This document shows, piece after piece, positions 57,727-64,000 of a stretch of DNA of 64,000 nucleotides. How positions within the stretch are numbered: the first letter of the stretch is position 1; every line of letters starts with the position of its first letter. Source of the stretch: Eunapius fragilis (taxonomy: Eukaryota; Porifera; Demospongiae; Spongillida; Spongillidae); NCBI GenBank assembly GCA_963681505.1, contig OY811972.1:712375-776374 (forward strand), in the 5' to 3' direction. Made by a program: the position numbers and the translations under genes. The notes under the pieces were generated by a model. The model was not told the origin of the DNA and searched no databases. It saw only the letters and a list, made by a program, of their open reading frames with translations.

Positions 57727-59038
57727 AAAAAAGGTGGTATGGGGTGGTTCTTGTTTTTACAATACCTAACAATTTGCACAAATCAGATATTAATGTTGAT
57801 TCAAAGTTCTTGCCTTGATCAGTGTGCAAAAAATCTGGAGCTCCATATCTGCAAATGAAGTCATACAGGCACGCAGCAACTGATGCAGCTTCCATATCCT
57901 TCATGGGGTATGCCTCCACCCACTTAGTGAAGTAGTCCCCAATGACTAAGATGTATGCATTACCTTTATCAGTCCGTGGAAAAGGACCAACAATGTCCAT
58001 TGCAATACGTTGAAAAGGTACCCCACTGGCTGACGACTGCATAGGAGCAACACGACCAGGCACTGGTGGTTTCCTTGCTGCACATGCCTCACAGCGACGA
58101 CACCAATCCTCCACATCCTGGCGCTGTCCCACCCAGTAGAAGCGTCTTCGAATCTTACCAAGGGTCTTTTGCACTCCCAAATGACCAGCAGTAGCAGAGT
58201 CATGCAGCTGCTTCAACACCTGTGAAACCAAGACATGAGGAAGCACAAGCTGCAAACATGGGTTTTCACCACCTCCCAATGCATCCACCCACTGCCTGTA
58301 CAGCAGATTATTAGAAATCACCAGATGCTCCCTCTGTGCCCACAGACTTTGCAGTGTGCGGCTACTAGAAAGCGGTGCAGTGGTTGGCCATGTGTGTTGT
58401 GTAGTCATTTCAGAAGCTCTGCTCAGATCAGGGTCCTGTTGCTGATATTTCCGTAGCTCCTTTTCATTCCAACAGGGTAACCAGCTCTCCTCAGGTGTGA
58501 CCAACAACAGCTGTTCAAGAGGTTCTTGCTCTTCAAAATGAAACCCGCACTGTGTGCACTCCATCCGTGAAAGGCCATCTGCATTACAATGTTGTCTTCC
58601 AGGTCGGTGTACTATCGTCATATCATACTCAGCCAATGCTTCCAGCCAACGAGCTACCTGCCCCTCTGGTTCCTTAAAGCTTTGCAGCCATTTCAATGAC
58701 TGGTGATCCGTCCTGACTGTGAAAGGGCGGCCATACAGGTATGCACGAAAATGTTTAACAGCCCAAACCAAAGCAAGCATCTCTTGCCGTGTCACACAAT
58801 ACCGCCTCTCCACCTTTGACAATGCACGACTAGCATATGCCACCACATGCTCCTTACCATCCACATACTGGGAGAGCACTGCCCCTACACCAGTTGCACA
58901 TGCATCTACATCAAGAAGAAATGTGCAATCACTACGTGGAAAGATAAGGATTGGCGGATGTGTGAGCGCCTGTTTAAGTTGTTTAAAAGCTTGCTCACAA
59001 TGTGGGCCCCAAATCCATGCAACATTTTTCTCAGTCAA
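57704..59038 (-). pseudogene. RNase H and integrase core of the gypsy element
   Basis: RNase H: FLLDVDACATGVGAVLSQYV, YASRALSKVERRYCVTRQEM, TDHQSLKWLQ. Integrase: HHCC-type finger (H-- ATAGHLGVQKTLGKIRRRFY, CRRCEACAARK), core first Asp in AMDIVGPFPRT and second Asp in LHTDQGKNFES. After TRTTPYH the frame enters unrelated residues and stops, so the catalytic Glu region and the rest of the core are deleted. A joining frame to gag-RT was lost by a shift near 59058. Confidence 0.9.
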
Positions 59039-61616
59039 CTTGTTTAGGGGAGCCGCAATACTGGAAAAAACGTCTGTAGTAAGACATAAAGCCTAGGAAC
59101 TGTTTTAAATCCTTCTGGCCTTTAGGCACTGGCCATTGCATAACAGCTGCTACTTTTTCAGGGTCAGCCTCTATGCCCTTTGCAGACACAATGTGGCCTA
59201 GGTAGCGCACACTCTTCCTAAATAATTGACATTTGCTAGGCTTGATCTTTAAGTTGGCTGCCCTCAGACATTGGAAGACCTGCTGTAATTGTTTGAGATG
59301 CTCATCTACAGACTTGCTAAAAATAATTATGTCATCTAAGTGCAACAAGCACACCGACCAATGCACGCCAGAAAGGACTAGTTCCATTAATCGCTGAAAG
59401 GTTGCTGGGGCATTGCACAACCCGAACGGCATCACCTTAAATTGAAACAAGCCAAATGGTGTTGCAAATGCTGTTTTTTCCCTGTCACACTCCTCCATCC
59501 CCACCTGCCAATACCCACTTGCCAAGTCAAGTGTTGAAAACCATGAAGAGCCAGCCAGAACATCCAGTGTGTCATCGATACGGGGTAAAGGTTGCGCATC
59601 CTTCTTTGTAACCGCATTCACCCGTCTGAAGTCAATACAAAATCTGTGTGACCCATCCCTTTTCTTCACTAATACAATGGGTGATGCCCAAGGACTATGT
59701 GAATGTTCAATCACCCCCTTTTTAAGCATGTCATGTAACATACCCTGGACTTCCTTTCGCTGCTGTATGGGTAACCGTCTCACTGGCTGTCTAATTGGAT
59801 TAGCTCCTTGGGTATCAATACGATGCTTCACCAAGTTGGTTTTCCCCAGGTCACCATCGTTCTGTGAGATTACATCAGCATACCCCCTCAGCATTTCGTG
59901 CAGCTTGCTCGTTTGTTCTGGTGACAACCCCTCTATATCTGCCATGAGCCTCTGAATCATACTGCTCCTCTGCCGTTTTGCCAACTTCCACTCCCGACTT
60001 CCTTCAGGCACTTTTGCACAGTCACCAAGAGTACAAACCTGATCTTCCTTGGACAAGGGATAGAAGTGTCCCACAACCTCATGTACATGAAGAACTATGG
60101 GCTGCAAAGTTGGGTTTAATATCTGCACAACTGTGTTACCTGAGCAATGAACAACAGAATGGGCAAGTAGCAACTGATGACGCTCAGTGAACTTCTTAGA
60201 CGGTTCCAGTACTCCATCATACTCCACAGCATCCTTGGTCTGTAGCTGCACAGGTAGTTGGACTTGATGCAGTGGTGGTACTATACCATCCTCCAACAAA
60301 GCCACACAATATGATGCCACTTCTCCAATACCCCTAGTGCCCTGGCAATGTGATTGCAAAGGGATTATTTCCTTACCAATGACAAGGTGCCCTCTCTGCA
60401 AGTCAACCATACACCCAGTCTTGATGAGAAAGTCAGCACCCAATACACACTGCTGTGTCAGTTTTTCAGAGACCAGAACCAGAAACATACAACTGAAGTC
60501 ACCAATTGAAAGGCAAATATCTACTTGTCCCATGATCTCCAATTCTTTCCCATTAGCTGTCACTATCGATCGTGAAGGTGGTCTAAGGCTTCTCGACTCC
60601 CCAGATGCTTCCTCCCATAGGTCTTTCCTAACCAATGTTACCATTGACCCCGTATCCACAAGCATCTTAGTAGACACCCCATCCACCCTACCCTGCACCA
60701 CAACTGACGGCTTCTGCACATCCTTCGTGGACTCAGGTACTGATGTAGTAGCTAGCTTATTCTGTGGTCCTCTCCATGCTGGTTTCCTTTTTGTGCAGTC
60801 CCTCTTAATGTGCCCTTCTCCACCACACTGCCAGCAGACAACTTTCCGCTTTTGGGTACCCCGACTTCCTGTCTGAACTTGTAGTTGGGCCACCGCCTCC
60901 TCAAGGTGTCGAACCTGCTGGAACAATGTACCTTGTTCAACACCCTGCTTCTTTGTTACCGTAATATTTCCCGTCTCTTCTGAATCAACAGCAACCACCG
61001 CCTCCACGTCTCCACCGTGCTTTCGTTGTCTCAGGCGTCTTTGAGCTTCCTCAACAGTATGCTGCTTCTTCGCCAGACGAAGTGCATCGTCTATCGACTG
61101 TGGCATCTCTTTCAGAAGGAGCAGCTGAGCTGTGGATGATAGCAGACCCTGAACAAATTGGTTGCGTACAAACCTTTCCCGCTGTCCGCCGTCCAGGTCC
61201 GGGTACGCCTTTTCCGCCAGTCTCTGCAGGTCTCCCGCAAAGTCCTCTAGAGCCTCTCCACGTTCCTGCGACCTGCTCTGTAGACGCTGCTGCCACTCTA
61301 TCTCATTGCCGTCAGGAGCGAATCGCTCTCGAAGACGCTCCTTTACAGACTCATAATCCTCACTATCCGAAAGGCTTACCAAGCGAAATGGCTCGTCCTC
61401 CAGCAGTAAAAGTAGTTCTTCGGCCCACTCCTCTGAGGGAATACGTGCCCGTTTCGCATAGAGCTCGAACCGTTTAAACCAGAGGGCGACATCCCCCCGT
61501 CCTGTGAATTTGGACGGTCGAGGAATACTCGTACGAACAACCGCCGCCGCTGGCGCGGGCCTGCTACTAGTGCTAGGTTCGGTCACCTCCATGGGAACCT
61601 CTTCCTCAGTAGCCAT
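59031..61616 (-). CDS. Gag-protease-reverse transcriptase frame of the gypsy element
   Basis: 861 codons from ATG at 61616. Gag with a helical capsid-like part (residues ~40-200, WFKRFELYAKRARI), zinc knuckle CWQCGGEGHIKRDC (C261, C264, H269, C274), aspartic protease MLVDTGSMVTLV (D321), then RT with IDFRRVNAVTKKDAQPLPRI, STLDLASGYWQVGM, MPFGLCNAPATFQRLM and LLHLDDIIIFSK. The usual YxDD box reads HLDD, a change at a normally aromatic position. The frame ends after FMSYYRRFF by a one-base shift in a T6 run. Gag and pol share one frame. Confidence 0.9.
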   Translation of the reverse strand: MATEEEVPMEVTEPSTSSRPAPAAAVVRTSIPRPSKFTGRGDVALWFKRFELYAKRARIPSEEWAEELLLLLEDEPFRLVSLSDSEDYESVKERLRERFAPDGNEIEWQQRLQSRSQERGEALEDFAGDLQRLAEKAYPDLDGGQRERFVRNQFVQGLLSSTAQLLLLKEMPQSIDDALRLAKKQHTVEEAQRRLRQRKHGGDVEAVVAVDSEETGNITVTKKQGVEQGTLFQQVRHLEEAVAQLQVQTGSRGTQKRKVVCWQCGGEGHIKRDCTKRKPAWRGPQNKLATTSVPESTKDVQKPSVVVQGRVDGVSTKMLVDTGSMVTLVRKDLWEEASGESRSLRPPSRSIVTANGKELEIMGQVDICLSIGDFSCMFLVLVSEKLTQQCVLGADFLIKTGCMVDLQRGHLVIGKEIIPLQSHCQGTRGIGEVASYCVALLEDGIVPPLHQVQLPVQLQTKDAVEYDGVLEPSKKFTERHQLLLAHSVVHCSGNTVVQILNPTLQPIVLHVHEVVGHFYPLSKEDQVCTLGDCAKVPEGSREWKLAKRQRSSMIQRLMADIEGLSPEQTSKLHEMLRGYADVISQNDGDLGKTNLVKHRIDTQGANPIRQPVRRLPIQQRKEVQGMLHDMLKKGVIEHSHSPWASPIVLVKKRDGSHRFCIDFRRVNAVTKKDAQPLPRIDDTLDVLAGSSWFSTLDLASGYWQVGMEECDREKTAFATPFGLFQFKVMPFGLCNAPATFQRLMELVLSGVHWSVCLLHLDDIIIFSKSVDEHLKQLQQVFQCLRAANLKIKPSKCQLFRKSVRYLGHIVSAKGIEADPEKVAAVMQWPVPKGQKDLKQFLGFMSYYRRFFQYCGSPKQVD

Positions 61617-61634
61617 ATCCCACTCCTGACACCA
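61617..61634 (-). promoter_or_regulatory. Primer binding site, tRNA-Leu type
   Basis: Minus strand TGGTGTCAGGAGTGGGAT, 18 nt complementary to the 3' end of a typical animal tRNA-Leu (...ATCCCACTCCTGACACCA). It starts 2 nt inside the 5' LTR and its last base abuts the gag ATG at 61616. Confidence 0.85.
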
Positions 61635-61636
61635 AT

Positions 61637-61758
61637 TGTAAGCTTATCAGCTAACCAATGAGGCTCAAAGGAATATCAACTGCACAACATACACGAACAG
61701 ACAATTATATATGCATGAAATGCAGCACTGCGCAGGCGCTAATAATCATATTACTACA
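61637..61758 (-). repeat. 5' LTR, 122 bp
   Basis: Same sequence as 57101-57222. Must contain promoter and polyadenylation signals in 122 bp; an ATTATATATGCAT stretch near 61701 could be TATA-like. Confidence 0.9.
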
Positions 61759-61793
61759 ATTGCAAAGGCCACGCTTTGTCATCAGATAGATTA

Positions 61794-62118
61794 AGGTGAG
61801 AATGAGGTGCATTCCAATGCTACACCACACCCACTGGTGGGACGCAATGGCGGCGGATGGGAAGTTTACGCTTTTTTTTTTCACTGAAAAACGTTCGCTA
61901 CCACGCACTACTAAGTAAGAGACAAGTAAGATTTTTAGCTTGCTGAGATAAAAATGAAAATGACTAGTTTTTTAAGAGTCATCAGCATCTCCACCCTGTC
62001 AGCTTGCATTCGAATGTTCCTTTCAGGTACAAAATGCCTGAAATTCTCATCCGCCACCATTGAATTATTCCCACCAGTGGGTGTGGCTTAACACTGGAAT
62101 GCACCTCGTTCCCACATC
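61794..62118. mobile_element. ~325-bp foldback MITE
   Basis: GGTGAGAATGAGGTGCATTC with CACACCCACTGGTGGGA at the left (61795-61860) and the inverse (TCCCACCAGTGGGTGTGGCT, then GGAATGCACCTCGTTCCCAC) at the right (62048-62117). No ORF. 62119-62676 has no recognisable gene apart from a 72-codon frame of no known kind. Confidence 0.75.
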
Positions 62119-62676
62119 TGTGCATACTATCTATACATAATGTTACATGTATTTACTGTAATAAAAACATTGGACTCCTGTTTAAAGAACAGTTGAAACC
62201 GATCATCGCTAAATGGAAGGCTTTCGGTGGAGACCTATGGCAATTGGAGAAGAGAGGTCCAATCTAGTTTCCTCCATTTGGCTTCTTACTTGGCCATCAT
62301 CACATCTCCCCACAAGTATTCGTTTCTCACTGAGATCTATTTCATCCTTGTTCGAGGTGTGGCTAGAGCCTTACTGGTAAGATGTGCACCCTCCTTTCCA
62401 GGTCTCCTGGACATCCCTGAAATAATTTATCATGAATGCCTTTAAATGACATATTGCTTGATAAGTGCATTTACTCTGATTCATAAGTTATCTTGTACCT
62501 TGTTTATCTACATACTGTTATCTTTTGCATATTGGACCATTTTCATGTAATAATATGTACATGCCATTTGTTGTACACATGTATTTCTCCTTTTGTTTGT
62601 TTATAAATTATATTTCTCGTTTCTTGTACCTTGTAATCATTATTATAAATAACAATAATAGAAGCCAAACCACACT

Positions 62677-63605
62677 TCCAGTTCATTTTGAGGCCTGGGC
62701 ATTTGAAGTGCTGTACACCATCAGCTTTCCTTGATTCTGCACACAGCTGTCAGGACCTTGTTCACAAGATCCTACCATCATGTCTCCTTTCCACAGACTT
62801 CTTCACAAGGATACAGTTATCTCAGTGTGGTCACAGGGCCATTAGCAATCTCCTTCTCAGGACAAAGCATCCTACTCCAAGAAGAGAGGCAATCTCTGCA
62901 GCCCTGTTAGACCAAGCCTCTGATGCCATTACCAAGGCTCGTCTCTATTAGCTGTCTCCAGGAAGGAGTCTGGTAATGGGCATTATGCCATCCCTAACTC
63001 CTCATTGGGCGGACAATGAAACAATTAGAGTAGCAGTTGGTTCAGTGGAGCACCTTTGTACAGTCAGTTGACCGGTCTGGACTCCATGGTCTCAGCTGCC
63101 ATTTCAGTACTGGTCGTCACTCTGCTCTAAATGACATCATCCATCAAGCGCTGACAACTTCCCACATTCCATCCAGACTAGAACCGATGGACCTAAACCA
63201 CTCTGATGGGAAACATACTGATGGATTCACAATGGTTCCATGGAAGAGTGGAAACCTTTTGGTTTGGGATGCCACCTGTTGCGATATCTATACTCATTCT
63301 CACTTGGCACAGTCCAGTATGGCAGCAGGCACTGTCAGTAGTCAGGCAGAGGACCTGAAGAAGGTCAACCTGCATGAAGAAGATCAAGTACGCCGCTTAT
63401 TTGGAGGCACACACTGGCATATGCTTCACCCCGAGGAGCACTTGGTTCTCTTTCCCTGAAGGAGATAGGTCACAGGCTATCAGCCACAACTGATAATACC
63501 AGAAGCCATGCAGTTTCCTGCTCCAGCGCCGTTCAGTGGCTGTTCAAAGGGCCAATGCAGCCTCTATCTTAGGAACACTCATTTTCTCTCCATCTAGTGA
63601 CTTTT
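62677..63605 (+). pseudogene. C-terminal part of a retroelement reverse transcriptase ORF
   Basis: Frames: PSAFLDSAHSCQDLVHKILP, AALLDQASDAITKARL, then GLHGLSCHFSTGRHSALND, IIHQALTTSHIPSRLEPMDL, SDGKHTDGFTMVPWKSGN, LLVWDATCCDIY, and finally AVQWLFKGPMQPLS-type codons. This is the post-RT tail widespread in sponges and cnidarians (GLHGLSC--S-GRH-RH--LNDII--AL, PSRLEP-GL---DGKRPDG-T--PW--G--LVWDATC-DT), where PDG ... VWDAT suggests a PD-(D/E)XK-like nuclease (inference). At least two frameshifts, no RT core. Confidence 0.65.
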
Positions 63606-63811
63606 AGAGGATTTAGTTCTAGGGGTTTATAACTATAGGGTATAGTGTTGTTCTTTATTGGTAGTAAAAAAATAATAATAACACATGAAAATTTTTTATA
63701 ATATGATAATGAACAAAGTATATACCGGTAGACGTACATGTGTACAAGCGTGTGTAAATGATATAAGCATAAAACAATATTCAATGTTCTCTTGGGTTCT
63801 CTGTCTATTGC
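63606..63811. other. No gene seen
   Basis: AT-rich spacer with AATAATAATAAC and polyadenylation-like signals between two retroelement tails. Confidence 0.4.
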
Positions 63812-64000
63812 TGACAGAGCTCGCCTTTTATCAGCATCCTCCCCACATGCTCCCTGATGGTTGACGGTTATTCCATCTGAACGTCAAGGTTTGCACTTAA
63901 ACCCCCCAGTATTCCAGACAGCATTGAAGTGGTGGCTGGGGCTTGACACAGCTGAGGGTTCTCATTGTGCCCTCTGCCCAGATAAGATGTTGGATCCCCT
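63812..64000 (+). pseudogene. Second retroelement RT tail, running off the right edge
   Basis: DRARLLSASSPHA, then LHLNPPVFQTALKWWLGLDT, AEGSHCALCPDKMLDP: the WWLGLDT and C--CP motifs precede the GHHA-TC--GGD zinc region in a common invertebrate retroelement tail. At least one stop (after SPHAP) interrupts it. Continues beyond 64000. Confidence 0.65.

Larger units (their letters stand above)
57101..61758 (-). mobile_element. Ty3/gypsy LTR retrotransposon, nearly complete, defective
   Basis: Two 122-bp LTRs (57101-57222 and 61637-61758) beginning TG and ending CA, flanked by the 4-bp duplication ATTG (57097-57100, 61759-61762). Transcription is leftwards. Order: primer site, gag, zinc knuckle, protease, reverse transcriptase, RNase H, integrase (truncated). 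The LTRs look identical by eye, suggesting a young insertion, although the body is defective (frameshift, integrase deletion). Single gag-pol frame and short LTRs resemble Mag-type gypsy elements (inference). Confidence 0.92.

Overview
This is a window of animal nuclear DNA. Genes are split by short introns with GT/AG borders, there are metazoan protein families (UBXN4-like, Ig-like, FN3, Death fold), and the DNA is full of tandem repeats and eukaryotic transposons (Ty3/gypsy, DIRS-like, non-LTR-type tails, MITEs, foldbacks). The compact introns, the Death-fold genes and the tandem receptor family would suit a marine invertebrate, perhaps a sponge. That is inference; nothing here fixes the species.

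Left part (1-6.8 kb): the N-terminal exons of a UBXN4-like gene run leftwards from 2997. A small coiled-coil gene runs rightwards from 3454. Minisatellites follow.

Core (6.8-56.8 kb): a cassette repeated about four times. Each begins with a plus-strand, multi-exon gene for a single-pass receptor: signal peptide, Ig-like domain, variable FN3-like and other ectodomain exons, transmembrane segment, and a cytoplasmic tail of small exons plus tandem-repeat exons. Convergent to its 3' end lies a minus-strand P-loop NTPase with a C-terminal winged-helix-like region. In the two best-preserved cassettes the NTPase is preceded by a large array of 38-bp repeats and then by a two-exon minus-strand gene for a ~140-residue protein ending in a Death-fold domain. 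Receptor copies start at 6846, 14759, ~31.7 kb (lacking its signal-peptide exon) and 50341, with an extra tail-only copy at 35.4-36.8 kb. NTPase copies or remnants lie at 11.6, 23.1-25.0, 35.3, 37.0-38.1 and 56.2-56.8 kb. All are broken by deletion, frameshift or insertion. The Death-fold genes at 26.5-28.7 and 40.0-40.8 kb are intact. Receptor, Death-fold protein and NTPase side by side, duplicating together and shuffling phase-compatible exons, look like a fast-evolving recognition/signalling locus. No function can be proven from sequence alone.

Between and inside cassettes: a DIRS-like element (minus strand, 11.8-14.0 kb), a TIR-bounded 1.8-kb insertion with DIRS-like pol and gag pieces (44.2-46.0 kb) sitting in a duplicated receptor 5' flank, an 854-bp foldback inside one NTPase gene, several MITEs, and retroelement ORF tails, one carrying a 1.8-kb array of 22-bp repeats.

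Right part (57.1-64 kb): a nearly complete Ty3/gypsy element with 122-bp LTRs, a 4-bp target duplication and a tRNA-Leu-type primer site touching the gag start codon, but with a frameshift and a deleted integrase C-terminus. Then come a foldback MITE and two retroelement reverse-transcriptase tails, the last running off the edge. No rRNA, tRNA gene or CRISPR array was seen.
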